Assembly (NCBI GenBank): GCA_964383855.1
Contig: CAYLIP010000033.1
Span: 1-29,911, forward strand
Length of the DNA: 29,911 bases
Reading direction: 5' to 3'
DNA from: CAZHAC01 sp964383855
Lineage (GTDB): Bacteria > Chloroflexota > Dormibacteria > Dormibacterales > Dormibacteraceae
Below, piece after piece: positions 1 to 7,538 of this stretch. The number at the start of each line of letters is the position of its first letter. The first letter of the stretch is position 1. A model generated the notes under the pieces. That model was not told the DNA's origin and ran no database searches. It saw only the letters and a program-made list of their open reading frames with translations. A program made the position numbers and the translations under genes.

Positions 1-1
1 G

Positions 2-145
2 AGTCCCGTCTACCGTCACCTGTTCCACGTCCCCTACCTCGGCTACCTGGTGGTGGCGAGCCAGTCGCCGGTGGTGCGGCTCGCGGTCCTCCTTCTCGCG
101 GCTCTGGGATTCGTCCTGCTCTGGTGGCGCTCGGACGAGGGCTGA
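2..145 (+). CDS. Signal peptidase I, C-terminal fragment (SipW/ER-type)
   Basis: Only the last 47 codons are inside the window; the 5' part is cut off at the left edge. The visible peptide contains VPYLGYLVV followed by a short linker and one hydrophobic segment (LAVLLLAALGFVLLWW), and it ends RSDEG. From family knowledge, a 'VPYxGYxV' stretch just before a C-terminal membrane helix is typical of SipW/archaeal-type signal peptidase I. The catalytic Ser and His/Lys regions are not visible. Three nt separate its stop from the next gene, a secreted protein, which fits a dedicated peptidase–substrate pair. The identification rests on a short tail, so another membrane protein is possible. Confidence 0.6.
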   Translation, partial: SPVYRHLFHVPYLGYLVVASQSPVVRLAVLLLAALGFVLLWWRSDEG

Positions 146-148
146 CAG

Positions 149-1237
149 GTGACCCGGACCGGCGCGCGGTTGCTCGGATTCGCGATGGTGCTGCTCGGCG
201 CCGTCGTGGCTTTCGCGCCGCCCCCGGCGCGCGCCACGCACGCCGCGATGACGGGCACGGCCGCGAACCCCTCCAATCTCGCCGCCAACCAGACACTCAC
301 CGGCCCGACCGGTCTGACCGCGACCGGCCGCCGCCTCAGCGTCACGCTGACCTGGGCGGCCGCGGCGCCCAGCAACGGCAATGGCAACGGCTACGCGATC
401 ACGGGCGTGAACAACGGCCTCAGCGCCGCCTGCCCGGCGGCGGCCGCCTCGTACACGACCTGGGTCGGCAGCACGGTCAGCGCGACGCTGACCTTCACCG
501 ACACCGGGTCGCTCGCCAGCGGGATTCCCGGCACCTACGTGTGCTACCTGGTCCAGACCGGTTACAGCTCTGGGGGACCGCCCTGGGCCAGCCGGCCGCA
601 GTGGACCAACCAGGGCAGCCTGGCCACCGTCGCCTTCCTGCTGGCCCCGGCGGCCAGCGTCCAGACCGGGGCCGAGGCGACGGGCACGACCAGCGTGGCG
701 CCCAGTCTCGGCGCCGGCAGCACGGCGGGCAACCTGCTCGTCGCAACCGTCGTCAGCCCCGACGCCACCACCGCCTTCACCGGACCTGCCGGCTGGACGC
801 TGGCCGCCCGCGCCAGCCTGGCCGGAACCGGCGCCGGCGAGATCTGGTATCGGGCGGGCGCCCCGGCTGGCACCACCACCGCGACCTGGAGCGACGCGGC
901 GGCCACCGCGATAGAAGCCCAGATGTCGGAGTTCAGCGGCGTCTCGGCGCTCGACGTCACCGGCACCGTGACCGCGGCCGCCGCCTCCCTGACCGCGACC
1001 GCGGCCACCGCCTCGGCCACCGCCACGCCGGGTGAGCTGGCCGTCACCGTATTCCAGGGGGCGGGCGGCAGCAACCCTTCGTTCATTTCGGGCGCGGGCT
1101 GGACCAACATGGTCACCGACCGCGGCAACCGCTACGTCGGCGACTACCAGTTCCAGGCGGCCGCCGGGGCCGAGAGCGAGACCATGACCAGCAGCAAGAC
1201 GGTGACCTGGGCCGGGGTGATCGCCGCCTTCAAATAA
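149..1237 (+). CDS. Secreted beta-sandwich protein of unknown function, likely exported
   Basis: A 362-residue protein starting at GTG 149, 3 nt after the upstream stop. Residues 1–29 form a signal peptide: a basic start, the hydrophobic run LLGFAMVLLGAVVAFA, and an Ala-x-Ala-like end. After it come an Ala/Thr/Ser-rich stretch, a fibronectin-III-like segment (about 50–165, with TGLTATG and TLTW), and then a beta-rich region with NLLVATVV, PAGWTLA, EIWYRAGAP and SEFSGV. That last pattern recurs in many secreted bacterial proteins with a jelly-roll-like domain of unknown role. It has no cell-wall anchor and no C-terminal membrane helix. The residues after the signal peptide (AAMTGTAANPSN) resemble SipW-dependent substrates, in line with its neighbour. 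The molecular function is not known. Confidence 0.75.
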   Translation: MTRTGARLLGFAMVLLGAVVAFAPPPARATHAAMTGTAANPSNLAANQTLTGPTGLTATGRRLSVTLTWAAAAPSNGNGNGYAITGVNNGLSAACPAAAASYTTWVGSTVSATLTFTDTGSLASGIPGTYVCYLVQTGYSSGGPPWASRPQWTNQGSLATVAFLLAPAASVQTGAEATGTTSVAPSLGAGSTAGNLLVATVVSPDATTAFTGPAGWTLAARASLAGTGAGEIWYRAGAPAGTTTATWSDAAATAIEAQMSEFSGVSALDVTGTVTAAAASLTATAATASATATPGELAVTVFQGAGGSNPSFISGAGWTNMVTDRGNRYVGDYQFQAAAGAESETMTSSKTVTWAGVIAAFK

Positions 1238-1239
1238 GA

Positions 1240-1270
1240 AAGGACCCGGGCGGCTTGGCCCGGGCCCCTT
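1240..1270. terminator. Bidirectional hairpin between convergent genes
   Basis: A GC-rich stem-loop: cccgggc pairs with gcccggg, extended after a mismatch by aagg against cctt, with a loop of about 6 nt. It fills the 57-nt gap between the secreted-protein stop (1237) and the pnp stop (1295). The flanking aa/tt ends would give a weak U-run on either strand. Its place between converging genes suggests it stops transcription from both sides; the T-tract is poor, so activity is inferred. Confidence 0.55.
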
Positions 1271-1294
1271 CACGCTCAGCTCAGCGGAATACTG

Positions 1295-3592
1295 CTACTC
1301 GGAGCCCTCGCTGCCCTGGTGGGCGTGCTCACGCGGCCGGTCGCCGCGGCCATGGCCGTTGCGCGGTCCCCGGTCGCGGCCGCCCCGGTCGCGGCCTCCG
1401 CGGTCTCGCGGTCCGCCCCGCCGGTCGTCGCGCTGCTCGGGCGGCCTGGAGAGGGCGTCGGCCATCACGTCGAGGTCGATCTTCTCGTCGACCGGCTCGC
1501 CCCGCGACTGGAGCTCCTCCACCGCCGCCTGGCGGGAGAGGTTGAGCCGGCCCTGGCTGTCGATCTCGGTGGCCTTGACCACGATCTCGTCGCCGACGTT
1601 GACGACCTCCTCCACCCTCTCGACCCGATGGTCGGTGAGCTTGGAGATGTGCACCAGCCCGTCCTGGTTGGGAAGCACCTCGACGAAGGCGCCGAAGGGC
1701 ATGATCCGGACCACCTTGCCGCGGTAGATGCGGCCGATCTCCACCTCGTCGGTGAGCGACTTGATCCAGTCGATCGCCCGCTTGGCGCCCTCCTGGTCGG
1801 TGGACGCGATGAACACGCGCCCATCGTCCTCGATGTCGATCTGGGCGCCGGTCTCCTCGACGATCTTGCGGATCACCTTGCCGCCGGGGCCGATCACGTC
1901 CCGGATCTTGTCGGGGTTGATCTGGATGGTGGTGATGCGCGGCGCAAACGGGCTCATCGTGGTCCGCGGCAGCGGGATGACCTCCAGCATCCGCTCGAGG
2001 ATGAAGAGGCGAGCCTCGCGCGCCTGCTCGAGCGCTTCGGCCATCAGCTCCCGCGTGAGCCCCTTGATCTTGATGTCCATCTGGAGGGCGGTGATGCCCT
2101 CGCGGGTGCCGGCAACCTTGAAGTCCATGTCACCCAGCGCGTCCTCGACGCCCTGGATGTCGGTCAGGACGCGGTAGGAGCCCTCCCGGGTGACCAATCC
2201 CATCGCGATGCCGGCCACCGGGGCCTTGAGTGGAACCCCGGCGTCCATCATGCAGAGGGTCGAGCCGCACACCGATGCCATCGAGGTGGAGCCGTTGGAG
2301 CTCAGGATCTCGCTCACCACACGCATCGTGTATGGCCACTCCTCGAGGCTCGGGAGCACCGCCGACAGCGCCCGCTCGGCGAGCGCCCCGTGCCCGATCT
2401 CGCGCCGCCCGGGGCTGCGCAGCGGGCGCGCCTCACCGACCGAGTAGGGCGGCATGTTGTAGTGGTGCATGTAGCGCTTGAACTCCTCGAGCCCGAGGCC
2501 GTCCAGCTTCTGCTGGTCGCCCATCGTGCCGAGGGTGACGATCGAAAGCGCCTGCGTCTGGCCGCGCGTGAAGAGCCCGGATCCATGGGTCCGGGGCAGG
2601 ACGCCCACCTCGACCGAGATCGGACGGATCTCCTTCGGGTTGCGGCCGTCGGGCCGGACCCCCTCCTCGATGATCCGCTGCCGGACGCGGTCCTTCAGCT
2701 TCTTGTCGAAGAGCGTGCCGATCACGTCGCGCTGGTCGGGGAAGCGCTCGCCGACCACGGCCAGCGTTTCCGCGCGGAGCGCGTCGAGCGCTGTGCCGCG
2801 CGTCGACTTCTCCTTCTTGTAGGCGGCCTCATCGATGCGGGGCGCCACGTACTCGGCGACCGCGTCGACGACGGCCTGGTCGTAGCTGGGCGGGGTGAAC
2901 TCGATCTTGGGGGTGCCGCAGGCCTCGCGAAGCTCGCTGATTCCGGCGCAGATCTGGCGGATGGCGTCGTGCGCCATCTCCAGCGCATCCACCACCACCT
3001 GCTCGCTGACGCCCTTGGCGCCGGCCTCGACCATCAGGATGGCGTCGGCGGTGCCGGCGACCACGAGGTCGAGCTCCGACTCCTCCATCTGCGGGATGGT
3101 CGGGTTGACCACCAGGCGGCCGTCGAGATAGCCCATGCGGACGGCGCCGATCGGGCCCTCGAAGGGAATGTCGCTGATCGTCAGCGCCGCCGAGGCGCCG
3201 TTGATGGCGAGCGTGGCCGGGTCGCTCTCCTGGTCGACCGAAAGGACGGTGCCCACGACCTGGACGTCGTTGCGGAACCCGGACGGGAAGAGCGGCCGGA
3301 TCGGCCGGTCGGTGAGGCGGCTGTTGAGGATCGCCTGCTCGGTCGGGCGGCCCTCCCGGCGCATGAAGGCGCCCGGGATCTTGCCCGCGGCGTAGAGCTT
3401 CTCCTCGTAGTCGCAGGTCAGCGGGAAGAAGTCGACTCCCTCCCGGGGCGACTTCGACATGGTCGCCGTGCTGAGCACGACGGTGTCGCCCCAGCGGATG
3501 ATGACCGCCCCGTTGGCCTGCTCGGCCACCCGGCCGGTCTCGATCGTGATCGCCTTGCCGGCGACCTGGATTGTTTTCGTGGTGATCTCCAC
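1295..3592 (-). CDS. pnp: Polyribonucleotide nucleotidyltransferase (PNPase)
   Basis: A 765-residue cytoplasmic 3'-5' phosphorolytic exoribonuclease. Domains in order: first RNase PH domain (about 12–145), helical domain (about 150–260), second catalytic RNase PH domain (about 318–545) with GRREIGHGALAERAL at 395–409, SSNGSTSMASVCGS near 431–444, and the Asp pair in EDALGDMDF (D484, D490). A KH domain (about 556–612, GPGGKVIRKI) and an S1 domain (about 620–690) follow. Residues 720–756 are an unusual Arg/Gly/Asp-rich tail with RGGRDRGG repeats, which makes the protein longer than the usual ~700–720. The start is GTG 3592, preceded by GGAGG (plus positions 3600–3604) at 7-nt spacing. It lies 165 nt downstream of rpsO, the classic rpsO–pnp pair. 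Confidence 0.97.
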   Translation of the reverse strand: MEITTKTIQVAGKAITIETGRVAEQANGAVIIRWGDTVVLSTATMSKSPREGVDFFPLTCDYEEKLYAAGKIPGAFMRREGRPTEQAILNSRLTDRPIRPLFPSGFRNDVQVVGTVLSVDQESDPATLAINGASAALTISDIPFEGPIGAVRMGYLDGRLVVNPTIPQMEESELDLVVAGTADAILMVEAGAKGVSEQVVVDALEMAHDAIRQICAGISELREACGTPKIEFTPPSYDQAVVDAVAEYVAPRIDEAAYKKEKSTRGTALDALRAETLAVVGERFPDQRDVIGTLFDKKLKDRVRQRIIEEGVRPDGRNPKEIRPISVEVGVLPRTHGSGLFTRGQTQALSIVTLGTMGDQQKLDGLGLEEFKRYMHHYNMPPYSVGEARPLRSPGRREIGHGALAERALSAVLPSLEEWPYTMRVVSEILSSNGSTSMASVCGSTLCMMDAGVPLKAPVAGIAMGLVTREGSYRVLTDIQGVEDALGDMDFKVAGTREGITALQMDIKIKGLTRELMAEALEQAREARLFILERMLEVIPLPRTTMSPFAPRITTIQINPDKIRDVIGPGGKVIRKIVEETGAQIDIEDDGRVFIASTDQEGAKRAIDWIKSLTDEVEIGRIYRGKVVRIMPFGAFVEVLPNQDGLVHISKLTDHRVERVEEVVNVGDEIVVKATEIDSQGRLNLSRQAAVEELQSRGEPVDEKIDLDVMADALSRPPEQRDDRRGGPRDRGGRDRGGRDRGPRNGHGRGDRPREHAHQGSEGSE

Positions 3593-3757
3593 GCAAATAC
3601 CTCCATGGCAATGCCCCGGAGGTAGCTCGCGGCCAGGTGCCTGACGGCTCAGGGAGCGGCGATGGCTCGCGCTGCGACCAGAGCCGTCAAGGGCCTGACT
3701 GGAGCGATCGCTCCGGGGTCCGCGGTTATAGGGGGCGGCGGGCGCCGTCCCGGTTGT
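3593..3757 (-). promoter_or_regulatory. rpsO–pnp spacer with hairpins: likely pnp leader
   Basis: A 165-nt non-coding spacer read on the minus strand. Immediately after rpsO is a GC-rich stem (3733–3751, 7 bp with one bulge and a 4-nt loop), possibly a weak terminator without a U-tract. A TATAAC box follows (complement of 3725–3730), then a perfect 14-nt palindrome, ggagcgatcgctcc (3701–3714), and a 9-bp perfect inverted repeat (3642–3650 with 3681–3689, 30-nt loop holding a further small stem). In E. coli the pnp leader hairpin is cut by RNase III and mediates autocontrol; whether this leader works the same way is inference. Confidence 0.5.
3642..3689 (-). repeat. 9-bp inverted repeat in the pnp leader
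   Basis: tgacggctc at 3642–3650 and its exact reverse complement gagccgtca at 3681–3689 form a 9-bp stem. The 30-nt loop contains a nested gagc/gctc stem. It lies about 50 nt upstream of the pnp start and is the strongest structure in the spacer. It could be an RNase III-type processing stem; that role is inferred from the position. Confidence 0.55.
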
Positions 3758-4027
3758 CTATCTCCTGATGCCGAGCTTCGAGATCAGCGAGCGGTAGCGC
3801 TCGACGTCGTTGCGGCTCAGGTAGTTCAGCAGCCTGCGCCGCTTTCCGACCAGGAGAAGTAGACCGCGGCGAGAGTGGTGGTCTTTCTTGTTGATCTTGA
3901 GGTGCTCGGTAAGCTGGTTGATCCGAGCGGTGAAGATGGCGACCTGGACCTCCGGCGAGCCAGTGTCACCCTCATGGAGCTTGTGCTCCTCGATCACCTT
4001 CGTCTTGGTGCTGCCTTCGACTGCCAA
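3758..4027 (-). CDS. rpsO: 30S ribosomal protein S15
   Basis: An 89-residue protein, exactly the family's usual length. It binds the central domain of 16S rRNA and helps form the ribosomal subunit bridge. Family signatures are visible: GDTGSPEVQVA near residues 20–30, INQLTEHLK, the conserved DHHSRRGLLLLVGKRRRLLNYL block at about 48–69, and the end ISKLGIRR. The start is TTG (4027–4025); the reading frame and residue 2 onward fit the family well. There is no Shine-Dalgarno, but a perfect TATAAT lies 11 nt upstream, so the mRNA may have almost no leader. It starts 8 nt from the divergent GT87-like gene and precedes pnp. Confidence 0.97.
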   Translation of the reverse strand: MAVEGSTKTKVIEEHKLHEGDTGSPEVQVAIFTARINQLTEHLKINKKDHHSRRGLLLLVGKRRRLLNYLSRNDVERYRSLISKLGIRR

Positions 4028-4035
4028 ACTGATCG

Positions 4036-5244
4036 GTGATTATACCGGCGCTCTGGCGGCGCCCGTTGACGGTCGCCGCCCTATGGACTGGCATTCTGCT
4101 CCTGGCCTTCGACGGCTGGGCCGCGCTGTCGCTCTCTCGAGAGCCGGCGGTGACCAACGACTTCCGTCTCTTCTACATGGCGGCGCGGCTCGTCCTCGAG
4201 CGGGGCTGGCCGGCCCTCTACGACTTCGCGGCGCAGCGAGCGGAGGCGGCCGTGCTCGGATTCTCCTGGCAGCCGTTCCTCAACCCGCCGCCGATGGCGG
4301 CGCTGGCGCTTCCCTTTGCCGGGCTCCCCTTTTCGATGGCGGTGCTGCCCTGGACGCTGATCCTGGCCGGCGCCCTGGTCGCCTCGGTGCTCCTTGCCGG
4401 CTACGGATCGAAGCTCGAGCGCGCGGCCCAGCTGGCGCTGGTCGCCGGCCTCTTCCCCGTCGCCTTCGCGATCATGGTCGGGCAGCCGCCGGCGCTTGTC
4501 GCGCTGGCGCTGGCCGCCTCCTGGTGGCTGGTCGGCGCGGGCCGTCCGGTGGCAGGCGGCGCGGTCCTGGGGCTGATCGCTCTGAAGCCGCAGCTGGGTT
4601 TCCTGGTGCCGTTGGCGCTGCTGGTCTCCGGACGGTTCCGCGCCGCCGCCACGGCCTTCGGGCTGCTGGCCGCGCTCGCCCTCCTCTCGGCTGCCCTGCT
4701 CGACGGGGGGATCGGTCACTACCTGGCCGGCCTGCGAGAAGCGGCCGGCTGGGAGATCAGCCGCCGCTATGCCGTGACCGGCGTCCTCCTGCCGACGCCC
4801 TGGGCGGCGCTGGTCGAGGTTGCCGCGGCCGCCGTCGGGCTGGTGGCGGCGCGGCGGCTGCGTGCGCACCTGGATGCGGTCTTCGCGATCGGGGTGGCGG
4901 CGTCGCTGCTCGTGACGCCGCACATCGGCATCGAAGACCTGACGGTGCTGGCGCTGGCCGGTCTGCTCCTGCTGCGCCTCCGCCCGCCGGCGTGGCAGGC
5001 CGGCCTGATCCTGGCCGGCTATCCCCTCTGTGAGATGGTTCTCGTCTTCAGCCCGGCCGTGCTCCTGGCCTGGCGGCTGGCGTGGCTGGCCTCTCTCCTG
5101 CTTCTGCGATCAGACGACCTCGACCGATCCGTCGGAACGGGGGTCGGCGCCTCCCGTCCAGGCCGAGGGACCCTCCCAGGTCAGGGCCTGGGCGTGACCG
5201 AAGGTGGTGCTCCGAGGGGGGTGGAGCTCGATCGGGATACCTGA
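4036..5244 (+). CDS. GT87-family (DUF2029-like) membrane glycosyltransferase
   Basis: A 402-residue polytopic membrane protein with about nine or ten hydrophobic helices (the first is LTVAALWTGILLLAFDGWAA). After the first helix, TNDFRLFYMAARLVLERG and WQPFLNPPPMAALALPFA match the family pattern of an acidic residue after TM1 and a Pro-rich loop. Such enzymes use polyprenyl-phosphate sugars to mannosylate or arabinosylate envelope glycolipids; the substrate cannot be read here. The longest start is GTG 4036; TTG 4066, just before TM1, is an alternative that would free the divergent rpsO promoter. The last ~45 codons overlap the 3' end of the convergent hydrolase gene by 135 nt, and this tail (after LLLLR) looks non-conserved and low in hydrophobicity. 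Confidence 0.75.
   Translation: MIIPALWRRPLTVAALWTGILLLAFDGWAALSLSREPAVTNDFRLFYMAARLVLERGWPALYDFAAQRAEAAVLGFSWQPFLNPPPMAALALPFAGLPFSMAVLPWTLILAGALVASVLLAGYGSKLERAAQLALVAGLFPVAFAIMVGQPPALVALALAASWWLVGAGRPVAGGAVLGLIALKPQLGFLVPLALLVSGRFRAAATAFGLLAALALLSAALLDGGIGHYLAGLREAAGWEISRRYAVTGVLLPTPWAALVEVAAAAVGLVAARRLRAHLDAVFAIGVAASLLVTPHIGIEDLTVLALAGLLLLRLRPPAWQAGLILAGYPLCEMVLVFSPAVLLAWRLAWLASLLLLRSDDLDRSVGTGVGASRPGRGTLPGQGLGVTEGGAPRGVELDRDT
4039..4044 (-). promoter_or_regulatory. Candidate -10 box TATAAT for rpsO
   Basis: The minus strand reads TATAAT, a perfect consensus, with 11 nt to the TTG start of rpsO. A start point 6–7 nt downstream would leave a 5' leader of only about 4–6 nt. No good -35 hexamer is seen at 16–18 nt spacing. 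The box overlaps the first codons proposed for the divergent membrane-protein gene, so that gene may start later. Confidence 0.5.
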
Positions 5245-6615
5245 GCCGCCGAGCTCGACGGCGCCCGGATAGTCGGCTTCGACCATGAGCAGGCCGCCCC
5301 CCGGCCGCACCCGGACCCGGGGCGCCGCCACCGCCTCCTGGGCGTCCATCCGCGCCGCCGCCAGGTTGACGAAGACCTGGGCCTGGATGACCGGCTGGCC
5401 GTCGGCGCCCATCGAGCCCAATGCTGCCCAGCAGCCGCCGCCCGGCCGCGCGGCCATGCCCGGGATCAGCGTGTGCATGGTCTTCTTGCCCGGCTCCAGC
5501 CGGTTGACGTGGGCGGGATCGAGCGAGAAGTAGAGGCCCCGGTTGTGGAGAAGGATCCCGGTTCCCTCGGCGATCACGCCGGAGCCGAAGCTGTTGGCCA
5601 CGCTCTGGATCAGGGACACCGTGTTGCCGCGCTCGTCGGCGGCGCAGAGGTAGATGGTGTCGCCCTCGGGCAGGGCGTCGCCGCCCTCCAGGCTGGCGTC
5701 GGGGTCCAGGAAAGGCGCGGTCGGGATGGCCCCGAACGCCGGGTCGCTGATCCAGCGATCGCGCATGCCGTAGACCTGGTCGCGGAACCGGAAGAGCGCG
5801 CGGGCCAGGGCTGGGCCCGGCCGCAGGTCGGAGGGGTCGAGCCGCTCCAGCCGCCGGATCAGCCCGGCCGCGGCCAGGCCCTGGGTGGGCGGCGGCATCT
5901 GGTAGACGGTCAGGTCGCGGTAGGGGAAGGCGATCGGCTCCACCCACTCGGTGCGGTGGTTGGCCAGGTCGTCCGCGGTGATGAAGCCGCCGCGGCGCTC
6001 GACGGCGGCGACGATCCGGCTCGCGATCTCACCCCGATAGAAGGTGAGGATGCCGCTGCGGCCGATCTCCTCCAGGGAATCCGCCAGCTCCGGGTTGCGC
6101 ATCAGCATGCCGGCCTTCAGGGGCGGCAGCAGGCGCGCGGCCTCCGGCTCGGCGGTCAACCAATCGAAGTTGGAGGAGAGGAACTGGGCCAGGTTCTGGG
6201 TGACGATCCATCCCTCCCGGGCCAGCCGCGCCGCCGGCTCGAGCACATGGGCGAGGCCGAAGGTGCCGTGGTTCTCGAGCAGCCGCCCCCAGGCGCTGAC
6301 CGTTCCCGGCACGGTGACCGTGAGAATGCCGTGCGGCGGCATCTCCTCCCATCCGTGCGCGCGGACCGCCTCCACGCTGGCCAGGCTCCCGGAGCGGCCG
6401 GCGCCCTCGAGCCCGACCGGCGCCGCCCGGTCCTCGGGCCAGACCAGGGCGAAGAGGTCGCCTCCGATCGAGGTCATGTGCGGGTACACGACGCAGAGCA
6501 CGGCGTCGGCCGCGATCGCGGCGTCGACGGCGTTGCCGCCGTCGCGGAGCATCTGGGCACCGGCCTCTGATGCCAGCCGGTGCGGCGTGCAGACGATGCC
6601 GCGGGTCACGCTCAC
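5110..6615 (-). CDS. Gamma-glutamyltransferase-like N-terminal nucleophile hydrolase
   Basis: A 501-residue Ntn hydrolase of the gamma-glutamyltransferase/acylase family. The large-subunit start is visible (GIVCTPHRLASEAGAQML, then GGNAVDAAIAADAVLCVVYP and GGDLFALVW). The autocleavage/nucleophile Thr is T320 in PEGDTIYLCAADERGNTVSLIQS, and the C-terminus carries the typical GGADPRSDG. The classical SSMSPT glutathione-site motif is replaced by KKTMHTLIPGM, a feature of non-glutathione relatives, so the substrate is uncertain. There is no signal peptide, so a cytoplasmic enzyme is expected. The chosen start is GTG 6615, which makes a GTGA overlap with the lipid-kinase stop; a longer frame exists only in antiphase with that gene. 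It is last in the truB operon. Confidence 0.88.
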   Translation of the reverse strand: MSVTRGIVCTPHRLASEAGAQMLRDGGNAVDAAIAADAVLCVVYPHMTSIGGDLFALVWPEDRAAPVGLEGAGRSGSLASVEAVRAHGWEEMPPHGILTVTVPGTVSAWGRLLENHGTFGLAHVLEPAARLAREGWIVTQNLAQFLSSNFDWLTAEPEAARLLPPLKAGMLMRNPELADSLEEIGRSGILTFYRGEIASRIVAAVERRGGFITADDLANHRTEWVEPIAFPYRDLTVYQMPPPTQGLAAAGLIRRLERLDPSDLRPGPALARALFRFRDQVYGMRDRWISDPAFGAIPTAPFLDPDASLEGGDALPEGDTIYLCAADERGNTVSLIQSVANSFGSGVIAEGTGILLHNRGLYFSLDPAHVNRLEPGKKTMHTLIPGMAARPGGGCWAALGSMGADGQPVIQAQVFVNLAAARMDAQEAVAAPRVRVRPGGGLLMVEADYPGAVELGGSGIPIELHPPRSTTFGHAQALTWEGPSAWTGGADPRSDGSVEVV

Positions 6616-7538
6616 GGGACGAGGAGTTCGATGGCGCCCGGAAGCACTTCGAAGACGGCGGGGAGAAAGCCGGGCTGCTCGCCGTCGACGTCGACTCGGA
6701 CCTGGGCCGGCGAGGCCACCTCGACCCGCCTGGCCCGATGCAGCGTCCACTTCGGGTTGCTCGCCTCGAGGTGGGTCCCGGCCCGGATCCGGGCCAGGCC
6801 GCGCGCGTTCTCCAGCACGTTGACGTCGCCGACCACGATCACGTCGAGCAGGCCGTCACCCGGATCGGCGAGCGGCGCCATGCGCATGCCGCCGCCGAAG
6901 TACTGCGCGTTGGCGACCACCACCTGCTGGGCGACCGCTTCGAAGGGCTCGCCGTCGACCACGATCCGCATGGGCCGGTTCCTGTAGGTGAGCAGTGTCC
7001 GCACCGAGGCGGCGAGAAAGGTCAGCGATCCGTTCAGGTGCTTTGAGCCGCGGTTGACCCGGTCGACCACCTCGCCCCCGATACCGGCGTCGGCGATGTT
7101 GACGAACGTCCGCATCTCCCGGCGGCCACCGGCCGTCTCGTAGGTGACGCGGCCGGCGTCGATCCTCCGGCGCTCGCCGGCGAGCAGGACGCGCGCCGCC
7201 AGCAGAGGATCCGGGGGGATCGCGAAGGTGCGGCGGAAGTCGCCGCCCGTGCCGGTGGGCAGGACGCCCAGCGCGGTCTGCGTGGGAACCGGCTCGCCGT
7301 CCTCGAAGAAGCCGCCCGCCGTCTCGCTGATGGTGCCGTCGCCGCCCACCGCGGCCACCACCCTGCGGCCCTGTTCGACGCCGCGGCGCGCGATCTCGGT
7401 CGCCTCCAGCGGGCGCGACGTCATCTCGGTGTCGAATTCGAGGCCGAGGCCCTGGAGCTTGTCCGCGATCGCCGGCCACTGGCGGCCGGTGTGGCCGCCG
7501 GCCGAGGTCGGGTTGACGACGAGCAGGACCGGCTTCAA
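6612..7538 (-). CDS. Diacylglycerol/lipid kinase, DagK–YegS family
   Basis: A 308-residue ATP-dependent lipid kinase of the DAGK catalytic family. Visible motifs: NPTSAGG (9–15) for nucleotide binding, VGGDGTISE (64–72), LPTGTGGDFRR (93–103, where most relatives have GTxNDF), FVNIADAGIGGEVV, and the C-terminal VDVDGE. It probably phosphorylates diacylglycerol or a related lipid at the inner membrane face. The start is TTG 7538, giving a TTGA overlap with the upstream flavoenzyme stop; a longer ORF to 7622 is mostly basic, low-quality sequence shadowing that gene. The flavoprotein–DAGK pairing recalls Rv2251–Rv2252 of M. tuberculosis. The exact lipid substrate is not known. Confidence 0.9.
   Translation of the reverse strand: MKPVLLVVNPTSAGGHTGRQWPAIADKLQGLGLEFDTEMTSRPLEATEIARRGVEQGRRVVAAVGGDGTISETAGGFFEDGEPVPTQTALGVLPTGTGGDFRRTFAIPPDPLLAARVLLAGERRRIDAGRVTYETAGGRREMRTFVNIADAGIGGEVVDRVNRGSKHLNGSLTFLAASVRTLLTYRNRPMRIVVDGEPFEAVAQQVVVANAQYFGGGMRMAPLADPGDGLLDVIVVGDVNVLENARGLARIRAGTHLEASNPKWTLHRARRVEVASPAQVRVDVDGEQPGFLPAVFEVLPGAIELLVP

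Noticed and set aside
1337..1434. Tandem repeat or CRISPR-like pattern
   Set aside because: The repeated ggtcgcggccgcc-like units simply encode the RGG/RD tail of PNPase; there are no spacers.
1319..3625. 768-codon open frame on the plus strand
   Set aside because: It mirrors pnp in the antisense frame; Leu/Asp/His/Arg-rich composition without motifs, an effect of high GC3.
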